Source: an uncultured SAR86 cluster bacterium
GTDB taxonomy: Bacteria; Pseudomonadota; Gammaproteobacteria; Magnimaribacterales; TMED112
Direction of reading: 5' to 3'
NCBI GenBank assembly: GCA_902619265.1
Contig: CACNDL010000004.1
Span: 1 to 64,000, forward strand
Length of the DNA: 64,000 nucleotides
A model generated the notes under the pieces. The model was not told the origin of the DNA. It worked only from the letters and a program-made list of their open reading frames with translations, and did not search any database. Below are positions 41,235 through 49,781 of this stretch, piece after piece (the stretch's first letter is position 1; every line of letters begins with the position of its first letter). A program made the translations under genes and the position numbers.

Positions 41235-44200
41235 TGGGAATTGTTAAAACAGCGGTAAGCAAGTTTAGAACCACTCTCCTTGTAATGATTTTCTTAATTA
41301 TTATGGGTATGTTTGGAAGAGCAGCAATGCCTATTGCCTCTAACCCTAATATTCAATTTCCATTTGTGAATGTTTCAGTATTTTTAGAGGGTGCTGCACC
41401 TGAGGATATGGCACGAATTGTTGCAAAACCATTAGAAAACAGATTTTTACGTCTCGAAGGCCAAGAACAAGTAAGATCGATAAATACACAAAGTTTCACT
41501 AATTTAACCATTCAATATGATGTTGATTATGATATGGATCAAGCAATTTTAGACGTAGAAAGAGCTATTGGTGAAGTAAGAAATCAATTACCCCCAGAAG
41601 CAAATGATCCTATTGTAAGAGAAAGATCTGACAATGATTGGCCAATATTAATTTATAGCATATATGGTTTTTCAAATCTCAGATCTGGATACGCCGTCGC
41701 CCAAGAAATTCAAGACAGATTTGAAAAAGTCCCAGGCGTTTTGGGCGTCGAAATTGGTGGTGTACCTGAAGAGCTTTTAGAAGTTGAAGTATCACAAGCA
41801 AAATTAGAAAGCTTGGGTGTTAGTCTCACTGAAATTTACAGCGCTGTGCGAAATAATAACGTTTTAATACCTGCAGGCTTTCAAGATACAGGTTCGGGAA
41901 AATTTGCAGTAGAAATTCCAAGTATATTTGAGACAAGACAGGATGTTTTTGACCTTCCAATCAAATCCGATGGCAATAAAGTCGTGAAAATGGGTGATGT
42001 TGCCGATATTAAAAGAACATTTAAAGACCCAAGTAGTTTTTCTAGGATTAATGGTTTTGATGCAATTTCTCTTTCAATAACTAAAAGAGTTGGTTTTAAT
42101 GAATTGGATATTGCTCAAGCTGTGCAAGCAGAAGTTGAAAAAATTAGAGAAGATTTCCCAGATGACTTAATCATACAGCCTGGACTAGATACAACAAAAT
42201 TTGCTGGTGATATGGTTTCTGAACTTGAAGGAAATATAATCACAGCTGTAATACTTGTAATGGTCCTAGTTGTGGCAACGCTTGGTCTGAGAAATGGACT
42301 TATTGTTGGTATTGCCATTCCCTTCTCTTTTCTGGTTGGTTTTGGAATTCTACACTTCTTTATAGGATACGAATTTAATTTTCTCGTAATGTTCGGGATG
42401 TTGCTAGGTTTGGGTATGCTTATTGATGGCGGGATCGTGATTGTTGAGTACGCCGACAAATTAATCGACAAAGGTCTGTCTCGAAAAGAAGCATATACGA
42501 ACGCTGCTGAAAGAATGTTTACACCGGTTTTTGCTTCAGTTCTAACAACACTAGCAGCCTTTTCACCACTTATGATTTGGCCAGGAATATCAGGCAAATT
42601 TATGCGTTACTTGCCAGTAACAGTTTTTGTTATCTTGGCGGCTTCATTAGCATACGCATTAATCTTTGCACCAGTTATTGGATCTTTATTAGGAAGAAGA
42701 AAAAAAGCTAATGACACAAATAATGATAGTGATGACACGCCTTTAAAAAAATCATATAGAAAAGCAATAAATTTTGCGGTTAAAAATCCAGTTGAGTCAG
42801 TTGCTTACACTTTTTTAACTATGTTTTTAATCTTAGGAAACATCGTTCCAAATTATGGTAAACAGTTTGTATATTTCCCTTCAGTTGAACCTTGGTTGAT
42901 TGAGGCTGATATTCAAGCTAGAGGAAACTTATCACCGTACGAAGCCAGGGACTTTGCAATAGATGCTGAACAAAAATTGATTGCAGTAAAAGGAGTGGAT
43001 GATCTTAATATTAGCGTTTCCGGTGGCGGTGGAAGTGGTGACGGAGTTGGAAGAGGTTATATAGTCTTAGAAGATCCTAAAGAACTAGACATCACAGGTT
43101 TTGAGGTATTAGCCCTATTAAGAGAAGCAGTCTCTGATATATCAGGATATAAACTTAGCATAAGAGAAGTTCAGGAAGGGCCTGGTCAATTCAGTGCACC
43201 CGTAGAAATACAGCTAATGAGTGAAGATTTAGGTCTTATTGAAAGAAAGACACGAGAACTGAGAAATTATATTGATCAAAATATTGAAGGTCTCACTGGG
43301 GTTAATGACACGTTACCTAAATATAAAATTGAATGGAAAATTGATGTAGATAAAGAGAGAGCCTTTCAATCAGGCATAAGCCTATATGATATAGGGTCGA
43401 CCATCCAAATGGTTACAACAGGCATAATGCTTGGAGAATATAGACCAGATGATTCTAAAGAAGAGATCGATATAAGAGCTAGATTTGCCAAAGATAAAAG
43501 AACATTGTCGAATCTTGAAAATATAACCGTTAATTCCAGAAATGGAGCAGTACCTGTATCAAGTTTTGTTGATGTCGAAGCTCGCCCAAATGCAGCTAGT
43601 CTTGTAAGAAGAGACGGCCAGTTTTTTTATGAAATTAATGCTACTAATGTGCCAGGTTTTAACTTAAATGGTGAAATCAACAAGATTCAACAATGGATAG
43701 ATGATACTGGTTTTGATGATCCTAGAATGGATATAACATTCGGTGGGTTAACTGAAAGAGGTGCAGAAGCAACTGACTTTCTAATTCAGGCATTCTATGG
43801 CGCTCTATTCTTAATGTTCATAATTTTAGTTACCCAGTTCAATAGTATTTCTCAACCAATAGTTATTCTTTTGTCGGTATTATTTTCAACAGCAGGAGTA
43901 TTTTTGGGTTTAACTGTCACTGGATCAGAGCCGTCAACCATTATGACTGGAACTGCCTTAGTTGGTTTGGCCGGGATAGTTGTGAATAATAATATTGTAT
44001 TGATCGATACCTTTAATAAATTAAGATTAGATTTTCCAGATAAGCCAGCAACTGAGTTAATAGCAGAAACTTGTATGAGTCGACTTAGACCTGTGCTTTT
44101 AACAACTGTTACTACTATCTTTGGACTAATGTTTTTATCATTCGGGTATAGTATCGATGTAATAAATAGAGCTATTTATGAGGGAACATCGACAGTTAAA

Positions 44201-44377
44201 TGGTACCAAGTGTTTGGAATAAGTATTTGTTGGGGCTTAGGTTTTAGCACTATTATTACCTTGTTAGTAACCCCATCATTCTTAATGATTCTTGAAAATC
44301 TCAAAGAGTACAGAATGAGTGCGAGGAATTTTGTTACATCAATACCTAATAAAATAGGCACGCTTTTTAAAAGTTAA
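41234..44377 (+). CDS. RND-family efflux transporter permease
   Basis: This 1047-residue AcrB/MdtB-like inner-membrane pump has twelve helices in two repeats, each with a large periplasmic loop. RAAMPIASNPNIQFPFVNVS leads the first porter domain. MFGMLLGLGMLIDGGIVIVEYADK carries an acidic proton-relay region in TM4. The second half shows GTALVGLAGIVVNNNIVLIDTFNK, the equivalent helix with NN in place of acids. It uses proton influx to drive export via the adjacent adaptor. The substrate is unknown: drugs, lipids or bile-like compounds are possible. Confidence 0.92.
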   Translation: MGIVKTAVSKFRTTLLVMIFLIIMGMFGRAAMPIASNPNIQFPFVNVSVFLEGAAPEDMARIVAKPLENRFLRLEGQEQVRSINTQSFTNLTIQYDVDYDMDQAILDVERAIGEVRNQLPPEANDPIVRERSDNDWPILIYSIYGFSNLRSGYAVAQEIQDRFEKVPGVLGVEIGGVPEELLEVEVSQAKLESLGVSLTEIYSAVRNNNVLIPAGFQDTGSGKFAVEIPSIFETRQDVFDLPIKSDGNKVVKMGDVADIKRTFKDPSSFSRINGFDAISLSITKRVGFNELDIAQAVQAEVEKIREDFPDDLIIQPGLDTTKFAGDMVSELEGNIITAVILVMVLVVATLGLRNGLIVGIAIPFSFLVGFGILHFFIGYEFNFLVMFGMLLGLGMLIDGGIVIVEYADKLIDKGLSRKEAYTNAAERMFTPVFASVLTTLAAFSPLMIWPGISGKFMRYLPVTVFVILAASLAYALIFAPVIGSLLGRRKKANDTNNDSDDTPLKKSYRKAINFAVKNPVESVAYTFLTMFLILGNIVPNYGKQFVYFPSVEPWLIEADIQARGNLSPYEARDFAIDAEQKLIAVKGVDDLNISVSGGGGSGDGVGRGYIVLEDPKELDITGFEVLALLREAVSDISGYKLSIREVQEGPGQFSAPVEIQLMSEDLGLIERKTRELRNYIDQNIEGLTGVNDTLPKYKIEWKIDVDKERAFQSGISLYDIGSTIQMVTTGIMLGEYRPDDSKEEIDIRARFAKDKRTLSNLENITVNSRNGAVPVSSFVDVEARPNAASLVRRDGQFFYEINATNVPGFNLNGEINKIQQWIDDTGFDDPRMDITFGGLTERGAEATDFLIQAFYGALFLMFIILVTQFNSISQPIVILLSVLFSTAGVFLGLTVTGSEPSTIMTGTALVGLAGIVVNNNIVLIDTFNKLRLDFPDKPATELIAETCMSRLRPVLLTTVTTIFGLMFLSFGYSIDVINRAIYEGTSTVKWYQVFGISICWGLGFSTIITLLVTPSFLMILENLKEYRMSARNFVTSIPNKIGTLFKS

Positions 44378-44398
44378 AAACTTAAGTAAAATTTTATA

Positions 44399-44611
44399 AT
44401 GGCAAAATTTGAAGAATCTATAAAAGAACTCGAAAAAATTGTTAAGGCTCTTGAAGATGGTGAGCCTAGCCTAGATGAATCATTAAAGAGTTTTGAAAAA
44501 GGCATATCGTTAATTAAGGTGTGTCAGAAAGAGCTTGAATCAGCTGAAAACAAAATAAAAGAGTTAACTGAAGACGGCGAAACAAAAACTTTTGAAAGTG
44601 ACGAATCTTAG
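44399..44611 (+). CDS. xseB: Exodeoxyribonuclease VII small subunit
   Basis: This 70-residue helical protein has the family signature [33 protein letters not shown], followed by [15 protein letters not shown]. It partners XseA in degrading single-stranded DNA. The gene begins 21 bp after the RND pump and heads the xseB-ispA-dxs cluster typical of gammaproteobacteria. It overlaps ispA by 14 bp. Confidence 0.95.
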   Translation: MAKFEESIKELEKIVKALEDGEPSLDESLKSFEKGISLIKVCQKELESAENKIKELTEDGETKTFESDES

Positions 44612-45467
44612 TTTAGATAACTTTGAAGTAGAGCTTCAAAAAAGAATAAATAATCAACTTAATTCTTATTTAAATTCAAATAATCAAATCCAAGAAGCAA
44701 TTAAGTTTGCACTTTCAGCTCCTGGAAAACGTGTAAGACCGACTTTAATATACCTAGTAGGTGATCTTTATAATGTAGCGTTGGAAGATTTAGATTCACT
44801 TGCTCTAGCAGCAGAAATCATTCATACCTACTCTCTTGTTCATGATGATCTGCCCTGCATGGATGACGATGATCTTCGAAGAGGCCAACCAACTCTTCAT
44901 AAAAAATATTCAGAGGCAACTGCTGTGCTCGCTGGTGATGCTATGCAATCATTAGCAATCCAGATCATTCTTGATGATCACAAACTATCAGACGAACTTA
45001 AAGTTTCAATAGTAAAGCTTTTGATGGAAAAAATTGGCTATGAGGGCATGATACTTGGACAAGCATTAGACATAAGTTTTGAGCAAGAATCTGCAAATAA
45101 AGATGAGATAATTCAAATGAATTATTTGAAAACCGGCCTACTTATTGAATTTTGTATATTAGCACCCTTAATGATTGCTAAACAGTCTGAGAAAGAGTGG
45201 ACTGGAATTGCAAGAAATATTGGTATAGCTTTTCAATTAATTGATGACTTGCTTGATTTAGAGGAGTCAGAAGAAAGTTTGGGCAAAGCAACCAATAAAG
45301 ATCATTCTAAAAACAAAAAAAATCTTCCTTTATTAGTGGGCCCATCAGAAACTATGAATGAGATTAAAAAATTTCAACATGAAACATTGGAATCATTATC
45401 AAAATTGAGTTTAAATAATCACCCATTTAAGTTTTACGTAGAAAACTTATTTAATAGAAGAAATTAA
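44598..45467 (+). CDS. ispA: Farnesyl/geranyl diphosphate synthase
   Basis: IspA condenses IPP with DMAPP and GPP to make FPP for ubiquinone and undecaprenyl phosphate. Family motifs are [11 protein letters not shown], the first Asp-rich motif [37 protein letters not shown] and the second Asp-rich region [13 protein letters not shown]. No ATG lies near the N-terminus. The track uses TTG at 44592, but GTG at 44598 is a plausible alternative giving 289 residues. It is coupled to dxs by TAATG. Confidence 0.92.
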   Translation: MTNLSLDNFEVELQKRINNQLNSYLNSNNQIQEAIKFALSAPGKRVRPTLIYLVGDLYNVALEDLDSLALAAEIIHTYSLVHDDLPCMDDDDLRRGQPTLHKKYSEATAVLAGDAMQSLAIQIILDDHKLSDELKVSIVKLLMEKIGYEGMILGQALDISFEQESANKDEIIQMNYLKTGLLIEFCILAPLMIAKQSEKEWTGIARNIGIAFQLIDDLLDLEESEESLGKATNKDHSKNKKNLPLLVGPSETMNEIKKFQHETLESLSKLSLNNHPFKFYVENLFNRRN

Positions 45468-47323
45468 TGAAAATTTTTAAAGAGTTTCCCAAAGATAAAC
45501 CAAAGAGCATTCTACTTGATAAAGTAAATTTTCCTGCTGATTTAAAACAACTAAATTTAAGTGAGCTAGAGGTTTTGGCTGACGAATTAAGAGAATTCTT
45601 GCTTTATTCTGTGAGTCAGTCTGGAGGCCATTTTGGTGCAGGATTGGGCGCCATTGAACTAACTATTGCATTGCATTACGTTTTGGATCTGCCGAACGAT
45701 AAAATTGTATGGGATACAGGACATCAAGCCTATCCTCATAAAATTCTTACCGGCAGGAAAGATAAGATGCATAAAATAAGACAACTAGATGGCTTAGCTG
45801 CATTTCCATCAATCACAGAATCTGAATACGATGCCATGAGTGTTGGTCATTCCAGTACATCCATAAGTGCATCATTAGGCATGAACGAAGCTAATCAATT
45901 ATTGAAAGGTAACAAAACTATATTTTCAGTTATTGGGGATGGCGCTATGACAGCTGGTCTTGCATTTGAAGGTCTTATGCATGCCGGCCATCTTGGCAGG
46001 GACCTAAATATCATTTTGAATGATAACGATATGTCTATTTCAAAAAATAAGGGGGGCTTATCAGATTATTTAGCTAAAGTATGGGCATCAAAAAGTTATA
46101 AAAAACTTAAATCAAGTGGTAAGAAAGTTCTTAAAAACTTACCTTTTGGATTACATATTTCTCGATCACTCAAAGATGGTTTGAAATCAGCTGTAATGCC
46201 AGGAAATTTATTTGAAGATCTTGGCATGCATTATATAGGACCAATTGATGGCCATGATGTGAAATTGCTAGTCAAGACTCTTGAAAGAATGAAAGAAAAG
46301 TCAGAGCCTTATTTGCTTCACATTATTACAAAAAAAGGTGCAGGGTTTGAACCTGCAGAAAACGAAAGAATAAAATTCCATGCTATTTCAAAAATTGAGA
46401 AAAATCCCTCTAAATCACAAATAAAATTTCAAGATATTTTCGGTGAGTGGCTTTGTGATAAAGCTGAGATAGAAAAAAAATTAGTTGCCATCACTCCTGC
46501 AATGACAGAGGGTTCTGGTATGGTAAATTTTGAGAAACAGTATCCTGAAAGATTTTATGATGTTGCAATTGCAGAGCAACATGCAGTGACATTTGGGGCT
46601 GGTTTAGCCTTAGGCGGCATGAAGCCAGTGGTTGCAATATACTCAACTTTTTTACAAAGGGCATATGATCAACTTATCCATGATGTATGTTTAGAAAATA
46701 TTGATGTTACATTTGCTTTGGATAGAGCTGGGATCGTAGGTGAAGATGGCCCTACTCATTCTGGAAGTTTTGATATAAGTTTTATGCGCTGTATCCCCAA
46801 TTTAGTAATTGCAACACCCTCTGACGAAGATGAAACAAGAATCCTGCTGAATACATGTTTTGAATACGAAGGTCCAGCTGCAGTAAGGTACCCGAGAGGT
46901 AGTGGCTGTGGTGCTCAAGTGAATAAAGAGTTATCAACAGTGGAAATTGGTAAAGGCAAAAAAATAAATGAGGGTAATGATGTATGCATTTTAAACTTTG
47001 GGGTGCTGATTGACAGAGCTTTGGAAATTGTTCAGGAAACAAATTATGGTTTATGTGATATGCGATTTGTAAAACCACTGGACGAAGAATTAATCGATGA
47101 AATATGTAATAAATATTCGAAAATAGTAACGCTTGAAGATCATACCACTAAAGGTGGCTGTGGAAGTGCAGTAAATGAATACCTTTTAAGCAAAAAAATT
47201 ACTATACCAGTGTTAAATCTTGGTTTAGATGATGCTTTTCCAGAACATGGAAGCAGAAATGAAATTCTAAAAATCAATGGCTTAGATATTGATTCCATTA
47301 AGGAACAGATTTCGAATTTTTAG
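45467..47323 (+). CDS. dxs: 1-deoxy-D-xylulose-5-phosphate synthase
   Basis: DXS uses thiamine diphosphate to join pyruvate and glyceraldehyde-3-phosphate, the first step of the MEP isoprenoid pathway. The 618-residue protein has SQSGGHFGAGLGAIELTIALHYV, the TPP site GDGAMTAGLAFEGLMHAG...LNDNDMSIS, the glutamate-bearing VAIAEQHAVTFGAG, and DRAGIVGEDGPTHSGSFD. It is coupled to ispA by TAATG, linking early and late isoprenoid steps. Its stop overlaps that of thiL by 4 bp on the opposite strand. Confidence 0.97.
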   Translation: MKIFKEFPKDKPKSILLDKVNFPADLKQLNLSELEVLADELREFLLYSVSQSGGHFGAGLGAIELTIALHYVLDLPNDKIVWDTGHQAYPHKILTGRKDKMHKIRQLDGLAAFPSITESEYDAMSVGHSSTSISASLGMNEANQLLKGNKTIFSVIGDGAMTAGLAFEGLMHAGHLGRDLNIILNDNDMSISKNKGGLSDYLAKVWASKSYKKLKSSGKKVLKNLPFGLHISRSLKDGLKSAVMPGNLFEDLGMHYIGPIDGHDVKLLVKTLERMKEKSEPYLLHIITKKGAGFEPAENERIKFHAISKIEKNPSKSQIKFQDIFGEWLCDKAEIEKKLVAITPAMTEGSGMVNFEKQYPERFYDVAIAEQHAVTFGAGLALGGMKPVVAIYSTFLQRAYDQLIHDVCLENIDVTFALDRAGIVGEDGPTHSGSFDISFMRCIPNLVIATPSDEDETRILLNTCFEYEGPAAVRYPRGSGCGAQVNKELSTVEIGKGKKINEGNDVCILNFGVLIDRALEIVQETNYGLCDMRFVKPLDEELIDEICNKYSKIVTLEDHTTKGGCGSAVNEYLLSKKITIPVLNLGLDDAFPEHGSRNEILKINGLDIDSIKEQISNF

Positions 47324-48210
47324 AGAGAATCCCAGCCTAGATTTTTAAAATTAATATTTTTTCCAGTCTTGTCCGTCACTAAAATTTCTTTTTCTTGAGT
47401 AATGCTTCCCAACTTGATTGAATTTGGCAAAATTTTCTTTACAAGCTCGTTGTGTTTTGAAGGACACGTAAAAAGTAATACATAATCATCTCCCCCAACT
47501 ATATCTTCAATTGAATTTGTGAATACATGATCATTTATACTTACAACTGCACCCTTTTGAGATTGTTCACAAATTCTATTTAAATCTAAAAGTAAGCCAT
47601 CAGACACATCAATAGCAGAATTCAGAATAGGATTTAATGCTTTAATAGCTTCTTTTGAAAGCAATTTAGGTTTGAGATACTGATTTGGTAAATCAAATAT
47701 TTGTTTTTTATAGAGCTCATACCCCTGTTTTCCATGTCCTATTGCATTTGAGACATATATTTCATCATCAACTTCAGCGCCTCCTCGTTTAATAATATTT
47801 TTGAATTTTTTCCCAAATACTGTGACAGAAATATTTAATTGTCCTTTCGTTAGATCCCCTCCAATTAAATTAGTCCCATAATCATTATTGAAATCACTAA
47901 TGCCGTTAGAAAATTGTTTAAACCATTGGTCTGAAGGTTCCGGAAGCGTAATGTTAAGCAAATAACCTTCTGGGTAAGCACCCATTGCAATAATATCTGA
48001 TGCTGCAATTGCTACAGATCGATAAGCTATAAAATAAGGGTCAAAAGTGTTAGGAAAATGAACATCTACTACGGAATTATCTGAAGAAATTAATAAGTCC
48101 TCAGAGAAGGTTATAACAGCACAATCATCCCCAATTTCAAGAGGAAACTGTTTATTTACACCGGCGCAGGGTTTTAAATATTTTTCTAGAAAATATTCTT
48201 CTTTATTCAC
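47320..48210 (-). CDS. thiL: Thiamine-monophosphate kinase
   Basis: ThiL makes thiamine diphosphate, the cofactor of the facing Dxs. The 296-residue protein has IGDDCAVITFSEDLLISSDNSVVDVHFP near the N-terminus, AIAASDIIAMGAYPEGYLLNITLP, LIGGDLTKGQLNISVTVFG and the late AIDVSDGLLLDLNRICE. The start is GTG at 48210, overlapping the thiolase stop (TAGTG). In many gammaproteobacteria thiL follows nusB; here nusB is followed by proC and thiL lies 10 kb away. Confidence 0.93.
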   Translation of the reverse strand: MNKEEYFLEKYLKPCAGVNKQFPLEIGDDCAVITFSEDLLISSDNSVVDVHFPNTFDPYFIAYRSVAIAASDIIAMGAYPEGYLLNITLPEPSDQWFKQFSNGISDFNNDYGTNLIGGDLTKGQLNISVTVFGKKFKNIIKRGGAEVDDEIYVSNAIGHGKQGYELYKKQIFDLPNQYLKPKLLSKEAIKALNPILNSAIDVSDGLLLDLNRICEQSQKGAVVSINDHVFTNSIEDIVGGDDYVLLFTCPSKHNELVKKILPNSIKLGSITQEKEILVTDKTGKNINFKNLGWDSL

Positions 48211-49400
48211 TAAGAGGGATATCGCTCAAACAGACCTGCTGCTCCCATACCACCACCAACACACATTGTCACAACTCCAAATTGTTGTTCTCTATTTTGA
48301 AGTTCACGCACAATATGTCCAGTAAGTCTTGATCCTGTCATACCAAATGGATGACCAATTGCTATTGATCCACCATCAACATTCAATTTATCCATTGGAA
48401 TTCCTAATTCGTCTCTACAATAGACTACTTGGACAGCAAAAGCTTCATTTAGCTCCCATAGACCAATGTCTTCTATAGTTAGATTGTTTTGAGCCAATAA
48501 TTTTGGAATAGCAAAAACAGGTCCTATTCCCATTTCATCTGGATTGCAACCTACAGTTGTGAAACCTCGAAAATAAGCTTTAGGTTTCAAGCCTAATTCT
48601 AAAGCCTTGTCTTCAGACATTACTAATGTAATTGATGCTCCGTCAGACATTTGTGAAGAATTCCCAGCTGTGACACTACCGTTCTCATCAAAAACAGGTT
48701 TCAGAGCAGATAAACCTTCCATTGTTGTTGTTGGTCTATTACATTCATCTTTGACGCATTCAGCATCAACTACTTTTTGCTCTCCAGTTTCTTTGTTGGT
48801 TAAAAGCATTTGGGTTTTCATTGGAACAATTTCATCATCGTACCTGCCAGCTTCTTGTGCTTCAGCTGTTCTTAATTGGCTTTGAAGAGAATATTCATCC
48901 TGTGATTCTCTGGAGACGTTGTATCTTTTAGCTACAACTTCAGCTGTTGTCCCCATAGGAAAATATATGCCTGGATTTTCTGCATTTATTTTGTCATTAA
49001 CAAATCCATTCATGTTGATGTTTGGTTGTGTCATAGAGATAGATTCTACACCGCCTGCAATGACAGTATCATAACCTCCTGCCATAATTTGACCGGCAGC
49101 CATAGAAACAGTCTGTAAGCCTGATGAACAATACCTGTTAACGGTTGTACCGCCTACTGTAATAGGTAATTTAGATAAAATTACAGAATTTCTTCCGATA
49201 TTATGGCCTGTGGCACCCTCAGGATTACCGCATCCCATAATGACATCTTCTACTGCATCTGCAGGAAGATTAGGATTCCTATTTAACATTTCATCTATGA
49301 GGTGGGAGAGCATATCATCTCCTCTGGTCATGTTAAATGTACCTCTAAAAGATTTAGCTAAACCTGTTCTTACACTATCTACAATTACGACATTTTTCAT
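48210..49400 (-). CDS. Acetyl-CoA acetyltransferase / 3-ketoacyl-CoA thiolase
   Basis: This 396-residue thiolase has the nucleophilic cysteine in TTVNRYCSSGLQTVSMAA and NEAFAVQVVYCRDELG. The catalytic His is in DGGSIAIGHPFGMTGSR and the second cysteine is in VTMCVGGGMGAAGLF. Thiolases either cleave 3-ketoacyl-CoA in beta-oxidation or condense two acetyl-CoA. No partner hydratase or dehydrogenase is adjacent, so the direction is not defined. It is followed by GTG-started thiL and preceded by the LETM1-like gene, 17 bp away. Confidence 0.92.
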   Translation of the reverse strand: MKNVVIVDSVRTGLAKSFRGTFNMTRGDDMLSHLIDEMLNRNPNLPADAVEDVIMGCGNPEGATGHNIGRNSVILSKLPITVGGTTVNRYCSSGLQTVSMAAGQIMAGGYDTVIAGGVESISMTQPNINMNGFVNDKINAENPGIYFPMGTTAEVVAKRYNVSRESQDEYSLQSQLRTAEAQEAGRYDDEIVPMKTQMLLTNKETGEQKVVDAECVKDECNRPTTTMEGLSALKPVFDENGSVTAGNSSQMSDGASITLVMSEDKALELGLKPKAYFRGFTTVGCNPDEMGIGPVFAIPKLLAQNNLTIEDIGLWELNEAFAVQVVYCRDELGIPMDKLNVDGGSIAIGHPFGMTGSRLTGHIVRELQNREQQFGVVTMCVGGGMGAAGLFERYPS

Positions 49401-49417
49401 ATTTATCTCCGAAAAAA

Positions 49418-49732
49418 TTATTTTAACTTGTTTTCTTCATCATTTAAATCAAGTTTCTTATACCAGGCTGGGATAATATCAATACCAAGCTTTTGTGCTC
49501 TTTTGAGTAGATATGGAATAGTTATTGGTGAAAATGGTAGGACCAAAAGTATCCCAAACCCTGCACCTTTCAATATTTCTCTCAGTTGATTATTTGCTAA
49601 CTTCAGGTATTTCTTATCGTCCGTCTCTAGATAAGTGTAAAAATTATCTAACATCTCAGTATTAGCTTCGTTTTCTTCTCTTAAAGCATTTACTAAGTTT
49701 TCAAGATATTTATTGATTGTTTTAAATTCCAT
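49418..49732 (-). CDS. LETM1-like domain protein
   Basis: This 104-residue protein has an N-terminal helical part (YLENLVNALREENEANTEMLDNF). The second half, REILKGAGFGILLVLPFSPITIPYLLKRAQKLGIDIIPAWY, contains one hydrophobic helix and matches the LETM1 ribosome-binding-domain core found in mitochondrial LETM1 and some marine bacteria. It has no signal peptide and is probably a monotopic or single-span membrane protein. The role in bacteria is unknown. It is transcribed just beyond the receptor terminator, 17 bp before the thiolase gene. Confidence 0.7.
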   Translation of the reverse strand: MEFKTINKYLENLVNALREENEANTEMLDNFYTYLETDDKKYLKLANNQLREILKGAGFGILLVLPFSPITIPYLLKRAQKLGIDIIPAWYKKLDLNDEENKLK

Positions 49733-49761
49733 AAAAAAACCTCTGCCGAAGCAGAGGTTTT
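49733..49761 (-). terminator. Rho-independent terminator after the TonB-dependent receptor
   Basis: CCTCTGC-CGAA-GCAGAGG forms a perfect 7-bp stem with a tetraloop (49740-49757). A-runs and T-runs lie on both sides, so it can act in both directions. On the minus strand the stem is followed by a run of seven T. It lies 21 bp below the receptor stop and abuts the LETM1-like start. It is the only clear intrinsic terminator seen in the window. Confidence 0.85.
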
Positions 49762-49781
49762 ATTATATAAAATCTTATGTA

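Noticed and set aside
42115-42597. 160-aa minus-strand ORF within the RND pump gene
   Set aside because: It is antisense to conserved pump helices and has no recognisable motif.
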